This document shows, one piece after another, positions 5,802 through 13,066 of a DNA stretch of 13,066 nucleotides. Location of the stretch: the NCBI GenBank assembly GCA_934725835.1, contig CAKVCR010000048.1, forward strand, positions 1 through 13,066, given 5' to 3'. Made by a program: the position numbers and the translations under genes. The first letter of the stretch is position 1. Each line of letters opens with the position of its first letter. This DNA comes from an uncultured Odoribacter sp. (GTDB lineage: Bacteria; Bacteroidota; Bacteroidia; Bacteroidales; Marinifilaceae). The notes beneath the pieces are model-generated. The model made no database searches. It saw only the letters and a program-made list of their open reading frames with translations, and was not told the DNA's origin.

Positions 5802-6770
5802 ATGAAAAAGATATTAATCGTTGGTGCCGGAGGACAAATCGGTTCTGAACTGGTTCCTCATTTAAGGTCAATTTATGGTAATAACAATGTAGTGGCAGCT
5901 GATATCAGTGCCGATAAATGCCGTGTTTTGGCTGAAGCTGGACCATTTGAAGAGCTGAATGCTTTGGATGGAGAGGCTTATACAGCTATTGTAAAGAAGT
6001 ATGGTATTGATACTATTTTCAATTTGGTGGCTTTGTTGTCTGCGACAGGTGAGAAAAACCCCAAATTAGCATGGGATATCAATATTGGTGCATTGACAAA
6101 TGCTTTGTATATCGGAAAAGATAATAATTGTGCAGTGTTTACCCCTAGTTCAATTGGTGCATTTGGTAATGATACTCCGAAGGATAAAACTCCGCAAGAT
6201 ACTTTGCAGCGTTCTAATACTACGATGTATGGTGTGTGCAAAGTGACAGGAGAGTTGTTGAGTGATTATTATTTCAACCGTTTTGGAGTGGATACTCGTA
6301 GTGTGCGATTCCCGGGTTTGATTTCTTATGTGACTTTGCCTGGTGGTGGAACAACGGACTATGCTGTGGAAATTTATTATGATGCTATCCGTAAAGGTTC
6401 TTTTACTTGTAATGTTAAAGAAGGAACTTACATGGATATGATGTATATGCCGGATGCTTTGAATGCTGTTGTACAGTTGATGGAGGCTGATCCTGCAAAA
6501 TTGAAACACCGCAATAGCTTCAATATCGCTTCTATGAGCTTTGAGCCGGAGCAGATTGCTGCAGAAATTCGCAAACATCTTCCGGATTTCAAGATGGATT
6601 ATCAGATTGATCCTGTAAAACAGGCTATTGCTGATAGCTGGCCTAATAGTATGGATGACTCTTGTGCTCGCGAAGAGTGGGGATGGGCTCCTAAATTTGA
6701 TTTGAAGAGCATGACTGATGATATGCTGGTGAAAGTAAAGGAGAAATTCGACAAAGGATTGATTAAATAA
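5802..6770 (+). CDS. L-threonine 3-dehydrogenase, SDR (epimerase-like) type
   Basis: This enzyme type oxidises L-threonine with NAD+ to 2-amino-3-ketobutyrate in the cytosol, which a CoA ligase (Kbl) then splits to glycine and acetyl-CoA. The 322-residue protein has the Rossmann motif GAGGQIG (8-14), an acidic residue after the second strand (AADIS, Asp34) that favours NAD, the TPSSIGAFG segment with Ser116/Ser117 and the catalytic YGVCK (Tyr143, Lys147). The PGLISYVTLPGGGTTDYAVEIYY region is characteristic of the short-chain threonine dehydrogenases related to UDP-galactose epimerase, not of the zinc-dependent Tdh of E. coli. No kbl gene is in the window. A different NAD-dependent epimerase activity cannot be fully excluded. 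Confidence 0.87.
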   Translation: MKKILIVGAGGQIGSELVPHLRSIYGNNNVVAADISADKCRVLAEAGPFEELNALDGEAYTAIVKKYGIDTIFNLVALLSATGEKNPKLAWDINIGALTNALYIGKDNNCAVFTPSSIGAFGNDTPKDKTPQDTLQRSNTTMYGVCKVTGELLSDYYFNRFGVDTRSVRFPGLISYVTLPGGGTTDYAVEIYYDAIRKGSFTCNVKEGTYMDMMYMPDALNAVVQLMEADPAKLKHRNSFNIASMSFEPEQIAAEIRKHLPDFKMDYQIDPVKQAIADSWPNSMDDSCAREEWGWAPKFDLKSMTDDMLVKVKEKFDKGLIK

Positions 6771-6783
6771 TAATTTCTTTGAG

Positions 6784-6829
6784 AAAAATCAAAAGGCTAA
6801 AAACAATTGTTTTTAGCCTTTTGATTTTT
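6784..6829. terminator. Bidirectional terminator, perfect 46-bp palindrome
   Basis: Bases 6784-6806 are the exact reverse complement of 6807-6829, with centre CAATTG. A GC-containing core (AGGCT/AGCCT) is flanked by A and T runs, so each strand gives a hairpin ending in U residues. It lies between two convergent genes, 14 bases after the dehydrogenase stop and 3 bases after the hydrolase stop, and can end transcription from both sides. Confidence 0.9.
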
Positions 6830-6831
6830 AA

Positions 6832-8226
6832 TTATTTGCCTATTTCAACTTCAATGGCAGCCGGGTAGAGTCGTTGGGGATCAAAGAATGTGGCGCAACT
6901 GTTGATAAGGTGGCGCAATTCAGGTTTTACAATTCCTTTAAATAGCTCTTTGCCGTTGACAGTGAGAACTACTTCACGTTTAAGGTCGACTAATTGCTCG
7001 TTTAAGTAGATGATAATCTTGCCTTTTGTAGCAGGTTGGTAGCTTTTCTCAAATTTTAGTTGAATACCCCAATAAGGGTCTGTTTCAATGCACTTATAGG
7101 TTACAATCTCTGCTTTGAGATCAATTTTATTGTCATTGATGTTCATTTCGTAATAAGTACGGCTTTCTTCGTTGTCATTGGAGCGTTCAACGACAGCCAG
7201 ATTGTAGAAGCCTTTGCGGTATAAGCCGTCCATTTCAAAGTTTTCCCAGTTGAATGATTTTGGATACGGATTGCGTGTGTGCTGTTTTAACCAAGGTGTT
7301 GTCGGTTTGTAGTCAATAGCGTGTTGATGTCCGGGAATCAATTCTATTTTGTTGATAAAGCTGTTGGGGTAAAGAGATTGTAGGCGTGCAAACTCATCTT
7401 TTGTATATTGCGTCAGTTTGTTGCGATAGAATCCTGCATCATCAGCTCCTGTGCGGAGAGAGAATGCAATGTTGCGGCAGTTTTCCACCGGAGCATTTTT
7501 AAGTGGCTCTCCTCCGGCCATGGGACCGGCTGCAGCAAGATAGTCTGCGTAGAATGAAGCGAGGCGTTGACTGCCATAGCCGCCTTCTGAAATACCGAAA
7601 CAGTAGATTTTATCAGGGTTGAATTTGTTACTTACAAATGCTTGTCTAAGTAGGCGTTCCCAAGCAAATTGTTTAGATTTCTGCCACCAGCGATAGTATT
7701 CGCCTTCATTAGGAATTTGAGGAATAAAATAAGCGGAGGGAGCATCATCGAAGCCGTTACAGATTAAAAGACCAGTACTCCATTCTTGCTCTTTGGGGCC
7801 AGAACCATGCAAGTATAGAAAAAGTGGATATCCTCCTTGTGGGATGGGCCCTCCTTTATAGCCCCAATAAAATGACATTATTGCATTTGGCTCTAGAGAG
7901 GCAGGCAATAACCAATTGCCAGATTTAGCATCGGCGAGTTTTTCTAATTGAGGAAGTTTTTGTTCGGAAAAGCTGTTATTGGCATTCACCCAAGCTTGCC
8001 ATACTGAGGCTTGTTGTTTGTCAATGTCTGATAAGGCTATATGTGTTTTGTCTGTGTAAGGGGTTGTCTGACCATTTAGGTAGTTTGTAAAATAAGGTGT
8101 CGCTACCTCAATAGTGGTTTTGTTTATAGCCTTTGTTTCTTTTTTTGTTTCTGAGGCACAGCTGAATGCCAATAATACGAGGGATAGTAATCCCACGGAA
8201 CAAATGAAGTGTTTGTAAGTAGTCAT
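6832..8226 (-). CDS. Lipoprotein alpha/beta hydrolase (esterase-like)
   Basis: The 464-residue protein begins with a lipoprotein signal ending in LLAFSC (Cys23), followed by a polar Lys/Glu-rich linker, so it is probably anchored in the envelope. The hydrolase domain spans about residues 100-315: oxyanion-type segment LYLHGSGP (137-144), nucleophile elbow GISEGGYG with Ser213, a candidate acid at Asp262/Asp263 in RTGADDAGF, and a candidate His300/His302 in PGHQHAIDY. This is the layout of dienelactone hydrolase or PHB-depolymerase-like esterases and peptidases. A C-terminal part (about 350-464) looks like a beta-rich accessory domain with KIIIYLNEQLVDLKREV and VTVNGKELF. The substrate cannot be told from the sequence. 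The gene is alone on the minus strand and divergent from the RNase R gene. Confidence 0.75.
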   Translation of the reverse strand: MTTYKHFICSVGLLSLVLLAFSCASETKKETKAINKTTIEVATPYFTNYLNGQTTPYTDKTHIALSDIDKQQASVWQAWVNANNSFSEQKLPQLEKLADAKSGNWLLPASLEPNAIMSFYWGYKGGPIPQGGYPLFLYLHGSGPKEQEWSTGLLICNGFDDAPSAYFIPQIPNEGEYYRWWQKSKQFAWERLLRQAFVSNKFNPDKIYCFGISEGGYGSQRLASFYADYLAAAGPMAGGEPLKNAPVENCRNIAFSLRTGADDAGFYRNKLTQYTKDEFARLQSLYPNSFINKIELIPGHQHAIDYKPTTPWLKQHTRNPYPKSFNWENFEMDGLYRKGFYNLAVVERSNDNEESRTYYEMNINDNKIDLKAEIVTYKCIETDPYWGIQLKFEKSYQPATKGKIIIYLNEQLVDLKREVVLTVNGKELFKGIVKPELRHLINSCATFFDPQRLYPAAIEVEIGK

Positions 8227-8252
8227 GTGCGTTTTTTGAGATTAATTAATCA

Positions 8253-8260
8253 CAAATGTA
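8253..8260 (-). promoter_or_regulatory. Possible -7 element for the hydrolase gene
   Basis: On the minus strand TACATTTG matches the -7 consensus and lies 26 bases before the ATG at 8226. No good -33 TTG lies at the usual distance, so support is moderate. Confidence 0.4.
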
Positions 8261-8290
8261 ATACAAATATCAATTAAAATCTTTACATTT
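8254..8290. repeat. Inverted repeat in the divergent intergenic region
   Basis: AAATGTAA (8254-8261) is the exact reverse complement of TTACATTT (8283-8290), with 21 bases between. The left arm overlaps the possible -7 element of the hydrolase gene, and the right arm overlaps TACATTTA, a weak -7 match for RNase R. It may be two mirrored promoters or an operator; in such A/T-rich DNA chance is also possible. Confidence 0.3.
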
Positions 8291-8310
8291 AGGGGTCAAA
8301 ATTTATCGAT

Positions 8311-10545
8311 ATGAATAAGAAAAAGAAAAAATGTGAGCCAACGATGAGTAAGACTGATTTGTGGGAGCGGCTTACTACATTTATGGCTAATCATCCATCG
8401 CAAAGTTTTAATTATAAGGAAGTGGCTCAGCATATTCAGGCACGTAAAATGGATATGAAACGTCAGATTTCAGAAGTGTTGCGGGAAATGGGGCGTCAAG
8501 GAGTATTGGATGAAATTTCGACAGGAAGATATAAATTTAAAAGTGTAGGAGCTTATGTTGTGGGCGTCGTAGATTTAACAGCCAAGGGAGCTGCTTATAT
8601 CCAGTCGGACGAATGCTCGGAGGATGTTTTTGTTGCATTCCCGAATTTGAAGCATGCTTTGAATGGAGATAAGGTGAAGGTGTTGGTGTATGCTCGTAGT
8701 CGTAATCGTAGACCGGAAGGTGAGGTTGTTGAAATATTAGAGAGAAGCCGTGGAACTTTTGTTGGAATCGTGCAGTGTTCTGGAAGTTATGCCTTTCTAG
8801 TGCCATCAGGCAAGCAATTGCCTTATGATGTGTTTTTGCCTATGGAGAACTTGCATGGAGCAAAGGATGGCGATAAGGTTGTCGTAAAGATTAATAATTG
8901 GCCTGAAAATCAAAAGAATCCAGTAGGTGAGGTTACAGAGGTGTTAGGACGTCCGGGTGATAATGACACGGAGATGAATGCTATTATGGCAGAGTATGAA
9001 CTTCCGGTGAAATTCCCTGCAAGTGTTGAGAGAATTGCAGAGAAAATTTCCTTGGAAATTCCTGAAAATGAGGTGCGGAATAGAAAAGATTTTCGTGACG
9101 TTGTCACTTTTACAATAGACCCTGCAGATGCAAAGGATTTTGATGATGCCCTTTCTGTCAGAGAGTTGAAAAATGGAGAATATGAAGTGGGTGTACATAT
9201 TGCAGATGTCAGTTATTATGTGAAGGAAAATGGAGCTTTGGATAAAGAGGCATATGCTCGTGCTACATCTGTATATTTGGTTGATCGTACAATTCCAATG
9301 TTGCCCGAACGTTTGTGTAATGGAGTCTGTTCGTTGCGTCCTGATGAAGATAAATTGTGTTTTTCTGCTATATTCCGAATGGATGCGGATGCGAAGGTAC
9401 AGGAACAGTGGTTTGGGCGTACAGTGATACGTTCAAACAGGCGTTTTACGTATGAGGAGGCACAAGCAATAATTGAAGGAGGAGAGGGAGATTACAGGAA
9501 AGAAGTGTTGTTGTTGAATGATTTGGCTCAAAAACTGAGAGCCGAACGCTTTAAAGCTGGTGCTATAGATTTTGACCGGGAAGAAGTGAAGTTTTATCTG
9601 GATGAAAAAGGGCATCCTACCGGAGTCTATTTCAAGCGTTCTAAAGAAGCGAATAAGCTGATAGAGGAGTTTATGTTGTTGGCTAATAAGAAGGTTGCAG
9701 AATTTGTTGGACGACCTCAAGCTGGTAAAAAAGCAAAAACTTTCGTCTATCGTGTTCATGAGCAACCGTTGCCTGAAAAATTGGAAGATTTTAATCGTTT
9801 TGTGGCCCGCTTTGGCTATGGTGTGAAAACAGGTAGTCGTAAAGCTTTGACGACGTCTATGAATAATTTGATGGCAGAAGTTCGAGAGAAACCGGAGCAG
9901 AGTATGATTCAGACGTTGGCAGTAAGAACGATGGCAAAGGCTGAATATTCAACTGACAATATTGGACATTACGGCTTGGCTTTCGATTATTATACGCATT
10001 TTACTTCACCGATTCGTCGATATCCAGATGTGATGGTACATCGGTTGTTGCAGCGTTATTTGGAGGGCGGTCGCTCTGCAAACAAGGAGAAATATGAAGA
10101 ATTCTGTAAGCATTCTTCTGATATGGAGCAAGTCGCTGCCAATGCAGAGAGAGCCTCTATTAAATACAAACAAGTCGAATTTATGGCTGATAAAATAGGG
10201 CAAGTTTTTGAAGGAACGATTTCTGGAGTGACGCAATGGGGTTTTTATGTTGAATTGGATGACTGTAAATGTGAAGGATTGGTGTCTATGACAGAGTTAG
10301 AGGATGATGCGTATGAATTTGATGAAAAGAATTATTGCATCACAGGGCGTTATCATCATAAGACATATCAATTGGGAGACAAAGTTAAAGTAAGGGTGGC
10401 TAAAGCAAATTTAGTAGCACGACAGTTGGATTATGAGTTGGCTGAAAAAGAAGAGGAGGGTCGTGTGGAGCATGAAGGAGGCAAAGAAGTAAAAAAAGGC
10501 AGAAGGACGGTAAATAAGAAGGAGAAAAGAAGCCGTAGGAAATAA
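8311..10545 (+). CDS. rnr: Ribonuclease R
   Basis: RNase R is a processive 3'-to-5' exoribonuclease that degrades structured RNA, including rRNA and mRNA stems, in the cytosol. The 744-residue protein shows an N-terminal helix-turn-helix-like segment (about 15-75), two cold-shock/OB domains (about 80-215), the RNB catalytic domain (about 255-590) with TIDPADAKDFDDA (268-280; metal-binding aspartates such as Asp270, Asp276, Asp278 and Asp279), HYGLAFDYYTHFTSPIRRYPD near its end, an S1 domain (about 630-715, GTISGVTQWGFYVEL) and a basic C-terminal tail rich in Lys/Arg. Both ends are basic, as usual for RNase R rather than RNase II. The ATG at 8311 yields a lysine-rich start (MNKKKKK); Met12 at 8344 is an alternative. 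cstA follows 38 bases later. Confidence 0.95.
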   Translation: MNKKKKKCEPTMSKTDLWERLTTFMANHPSQSFNYKEVAQHIQARKMDMKRQISEVLREMGRQGVLDEISTGRYKFKSVGAYVVGVVDLTAKGAAYIQSDECSEDVFVAFPNLKHALNGDKVKVLVYARSRNRRPEGEVVEILERSRGTFVGIVQCSGSYAFLVPSGKQLPYDVFLPMENLHGAKDGDKVVVKINNWPENQKNPVGEVTEVLGRPGDNDTEMNAIMAEYELPVKFPASVERIAEKISLEIPENEVRNRKDFRDVVTFTIDPADAKDFDDALSVRELKNGEYEVGVHIADVSYYVKENGALDKEAYARATSVYLVDRTIPMLPERLCNGVCSLRPDEDKLCFSAIFRMDADAKVQEQWFGRTVIRSNRRFTYEEAQAIIEGGEGDYRKEVLLLNDLAQKLRAERFKAGAIDFDREEVKFYLDEKGHPTGVYFKRSKEANKLIEEFMLLANKKVAEFVGRPQAGKKAKTFVYRVHEQPLPEKLEDFNRFVARFGYGVKTGSRKALTTSMNNLMAEVREKPEQSMIQTLAVRTMAKAEYSTDNIGHYGLAFDYYTHFTSPIRRYPDVMVHRLLQRYLEGGRSANKEKYEEFCKHSSDMEQVAANAERASIKYKQVEFMADKIGQVFEGTISGVTQWGFYVELDDCKCEGLVSMTELEDDAYEFDEKNYCITGRYHHKTYQLGDKVKVRVAKANLVARQLDYELAEKEEEGRVEHEGGKEVKKGRRTVNKKEKRSRRK

Positions 10546-10583
10546 ATATGGTATAAATGAAATGTTTTTAAGCTAATAGTGGT

Positions 10584-12011
10584 ATGATTTCTTTTACAAT
10601 TTGTCTGTTGACATTGATTGTCGGCTATTTCGTTTATGGCCGTTTCGTGGAACGTCTTTTTGGTCCTGATGCTGCTCGTAAGACTCCCGCGTTGACAAAA
10701 ACGGATGGGGTTGATTATATTCCCATGCCTACGTGGAAAATATTTATGATCCAATTTCTGAATATCGCCGGTTTAGGACCTATATTCGGGGCTATTATGG
10801 GCGCAAAATTTGGAACGGCTTCTTACTTATGGATTGTGTTGGGGAGTATTTTTGCAGGAGCTGTGCATGATTATTTATCGGGTATGTTGTCTCTGCGTCA
10901 TGACGGAGAAAGTCTACCGGAAATTATTGGACGTTATCTTGGGGTGACAGCAAAGCAAATTATGCGAGTGTTTACAGTTTTGTTAATGGTATTGGTGGGA
11001 GCAGTATTTGTGGCAGGACCTGCTGGCTTGTTGGCAAAATTGACACCGGAGACATTGGATACGACATTTTGGATAATTGTTGTTTTTGTATATTATATTC
11101 TGGCGACGTTATTGCCAGTGGATAAGATTATCGGTAAAATATATCCATTGTTTGCTGTTGCTTTGTTATTTATGGCAGTAGGCATTTTGCTGATGTTGTA
11201 TGTCAACAGTCCGGAACTTCCAGAATTGTGGGATGGTATACGTAACACTCACCCCAATGCACAGAATCTTCCAATCTTCCCAATTATGTTTGTCAGTATT
11301 GCTTGTGGAGCTATTTCTGGTTTTCATGCAACACAGTCCCCGATGATGGCACGTTGTCTTAAAAATGAGAAGTATGGCCGTCCGGTATTTTATGGTTCAA
11401 TGATAACAGAGGGTATTGTTGCCTTAATTTGGGCTGCTGCAGCAACTTATTTCTATCATGAAAATGGGATGAGTGAAAACAATGCTTCGGTGATTGTTGA
11501 TGCGATAACAAAGGATTGGCTCGGTACTGTTGGGGGAGTATTGGCTATTTTAGGGGTAATAGCTGCTCCCATTACTTCAGGAGATACTGCCTTCCGTTCT
11601 GCTCGATTAATTGTTGCTGATTTTATGGGCATGGAGCAGCGCAGTATCCGACATCGTTTGTATATTTGTATCCCGATGTTTATAGCTGCGATAGGATTAT
11701 TGTTGTATAGTTTGAAAGATGCTACAGGCTTCGATATGATTTGGCGTTATTTTGCTTGGGCTAATCAGACGTTGTCTGTGTTTACGCTTTGGGCTGTAAC
11801 TGTTTATCTGGCAAGAAAAGGTATATACTATTGGATAACGTTGATTCCGGCATTGTTTATGACTTGTGTCTGTTCAACATACCTTTGCATTGCACCAGAA
11901 GGGTTACGTTTGACTTCAGCCACTGCTTATTGCATAGGTGGTGTATGTGTTTGTATCGCTGTGATTTGGTTTATTGTGTGGAAAAAGAAGTTTCAAAATG
12001 TTATTATCTAA
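10584..12011 (+). CDS. cstA: CstA-family transporter (carbon starvation protein), short form
   Basis: CstA-family proteins are inner-membrane transporters; E. coli members are linked to pyruvate and peptide uptake. This protein has 475 residues with about a dozen hydrophobic segments, shorter than the roughly 700 residues of E. coli CstA and BtsT but like many Bacteroidota members. Family signatures are FLNIAGLGPIFGAIMGAKFG (58-77), AGAVHDYLSGMLSLRHDGES (91-110), SGFHATQSPMMARC (245-258) and APITSGDTAFRSARLI (328-343). The substrate is not evident. It starts 38 bases after the RNase R gene, and its last 14 bases overlap the next coding region, which suggests co-transcription with the M23 peptidase gene. 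Confidence 0.9.
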   Translation: MISFTICLLTLIVGYFVYGRFVERLFGPDAARKTPALTKTDGVDYIPMPTWKIFMIQFLNIAGLGPIFGAIMGAKFGTASYLWIVLGSIFAGAVHDYLSGMLSLRHDGESLPEIIGRYLGVTAKQIMRVFTVLLMVLVGAVFVAGPAGLLAKLTPETLDTTFWIIVVFVYYILATLLPVDKIIGKIYPLFAVALLFMAVGILLMLYVNSPELPELWDGIRNTHPNAQNLPIFPIMFVSIACGAISGFHATQSPMMARCLKNEKYGRPVFYGSMITEGIVALIWAAAATYFYHENGMSENNASVIVDAITKDWLGTVGGVLAILGVIAAPITSGDTAFRSARLIVADFMGMEQRSIRHRLYICIPMFIAAIGLLLYSLKDATGFDMIWRYFAWANQTLSVFTLWAVTVYLARKGIYYWITLIPALFMTCVCSTYLCIAPEGLRLTSATAYCIGGVCVCIAVIWFIVWKKKFQNVII

Positions 12012-13066
12012 GAAAAAACAGATTTTATTATCATCACTGTTGGGTATTATTTTGTTGGTGGTGATATTTATTCCCAAGAATCATGACATGGAGTTGCTGG
12101 ACGAGATAGAGGTTACTGATTCGGTTGAAGTGCAGGAAATTGTATATAAATATGGAATTCCGGTTGATGATTATAATGTAGATTATGGTTTGGTGAAGGT
12201 AAATCAAAGCCTTTCTACGATATTGGAAAAACATGGTCTTTCGATTCGTCAGGTGCATGATTTGAATGTAGCGGCCAAAGATGTTTTTGATGTTCGTAAA
12301 ATTCGAAGTGGTCAGTCATATGCTGTTTTTACAACTTGCGATAGTGTTCCGGTTGTTGAATTTTTTGTATATGAAGAAAATCCTAAATCTTATGTAGTAT
12401 TTGATTTGCGTGGTGATTACAAAGTGACTCGTGGCGAAAATCCGGTAATATGGGTAAAAAAAGAGGTGATGGGAGAAGTAGAGTCTTCGTTATGGGTTGC
12501 TATGCAGAAAGAGGAAACAGATCCACAGTTGGCTGTGGTATTATCTAATATATTTGGATGGACGATAGATTTCTTCGGTTTGCAGAAGCAGGATGAATTT
12601 CGTGTGATTTATGAACAGGAAAATGTTGATGGTAAGGATTTGTTGAACTTTAATATCATTGCAGCATCTTTTCGCCATGGTGACAGTACCTATTATGCGA
12701 TACCTTTTGAGCAAGATGGAGAAATATTATTTTACAATGATAAGGGAAATAGTTTGGAAGGAGCATTTCTGAAAGCTCCGCTGGATTTTTTCAGAATATC
12801 CTCACGTTTTACCAATAGTAGATACCATCCTGTATTGAAACGTTATCGTGCGCATCATGGTGTTGATTATGCTGCTCCCACAGGAACACCTGTGTATGCC
12901 ATTGGTAGTGGTCGAGTAATTGCTAAAGGTTATCAGGCAAATGGAGGTGGTAATTATGTAAAAATAAAACACAATAGTGTTTATACGACAACTTATATGC
13001 ATTTGTCTCGTTTTGCAAAAGGTCTGAAGGTTGGCAATACCGTTGCTCAGAAGGAAGTGATAGGTT
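11998..13066 (+). CDS. M23-family (LytM-type) peptidoglycan peptidase, 3' end outside window
   Basis: The frame is open from the ATG at 11998 to the end of the window (356 complete codons). The protein has a short cytosolic basic start, one membrane segment (about 9-25), a LysM/OapA-like region (about 68-112, including NQSLSTILEKHGLS and IRSGQSYAVF), a middle domain (about 150-260) and the beginning of an M23 metallopeptidase domain from about 265. The first zinc-ligand motif HxxxD is present (His286 and Asp290 in HHGVDYAAPTGTPV), and a YMHLS segment with His335 follows. The final HxH motif would lie beyond the window, so activity cannot be fully judged. Such enzymes cut peptide cross-links in the periplasm or activate other wall hydrolases. 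The start overlaps cstA by 14 bases. No start closer to the signal segment is better. Confidence 0.88.
   Translation, partial: MLLSKKKQILLSSLLGIILLVVIFIPKNHDMELLDEIEVTDSVEVQEIVYKYGIPVDDYNVDYGLVKVNQSLSTILEKHGLSIRQVHDLNVAAKDVFDVRKIRSGQSYAVFTTCDSVPVVEFFVYEENPKSYVVFDLRGDYKVTRGENPVIWVKKEVMGEVESSLWVAMQKEETDPQLAVVLSNIFGWTIDFFGLQKQDEFRVIYEQENVDGKDLLNFNIIAASFRHGDSTYYAIPFEQDGEILFYNDKGNSLEGAFLKAPLDFFRISSRFTNSRYHPVLKRYRAHHGVDYAAPTGTPVYAIGSGRVIAKGYQANGGGNYVKIKHNSVYTTTYMHLSRFAKGLKVGNTVAQKEVIG

Noticed and set aside
1..13066. CRISPR array, insertion sequence, prophage or defence island
   Set aside because: No spaced direct repeats, transposase, integrase, terminal repeats or known defence proteins are seen; most genes outside the left cassette are housekeeping types.

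Overview
The window looks like chromosomal DNA of a Bacteroidales bacterium (phylum Bacteroidota). The main evidence is a set of promoters of the Bacteroides type, with a -33 TTG/TTTTG element, a 19-20 base gap and a -7 TAnnTTTG(C). Start codons also generally lack a strong Shine-Dalgarno sequence, and the gene families fit: DUF5117/DUF4953 zinc metalloproteases, 6-bladed beta-propeller lipoproteins, an SDR-type threonine dehydrogenase and a short-form CstA. A. and T. bases dominate, especially between genes. The genus cannot be fixed from this; Odoribacteraceae such as Butyricimonas or Odoribacter is only a guess.

Left part (1-3845), plus strand: three tightly packed genes for exported proteins. 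The first is the C-terminal end of a zinc-dependent metalloprotease whose start lies outside the window. The second is a full-length secreted relative of it in which the zinc-binding HExxHxxGxxH motif has become EEIGQVLGLQR, so it is probably a non-catalytic pseudoprotease. The third is a lipoprotein with a beta-propeller. They are probably one operon and may act together in the envelope on a peptide or protein substrate.

Middle (3891-5801): a compact RNA and housekeeping block. tRNA-Val(UAC) lies on the minus strand with its own promoter and terminator. A stretch of about 330 bases without a clear protein gene carries a promoter followed about 70 bases later by a strong intrinsic terminator, which makes it a candidate small RNA. 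Next come folB (folate synthesis), tRNA-Cys(GCA) with promoter and terminator, a small Dabb-family protein and rnhA (RNase H1).

Right part (5802-13066): an SDR-family L-threonine 3-dehydrogenase runs toward a lipoprotein alpha/beta hydrolase on the minus strand. A perfect 46-bp palindrome between them can serve as a terminator for both. Divergent from the hydrolase is RNase R, followed by a short CstA-family transporter whose last bases overlap the start of an M23 (LytM-type) peptidase that runs off the window.

No mobile element, CRISPR array, toxin-antitoxin pair or defence system is visible. The best candidates for something undescribed are the inactive protease paralogue beside its relative and the small transcript at about 4227-4312.
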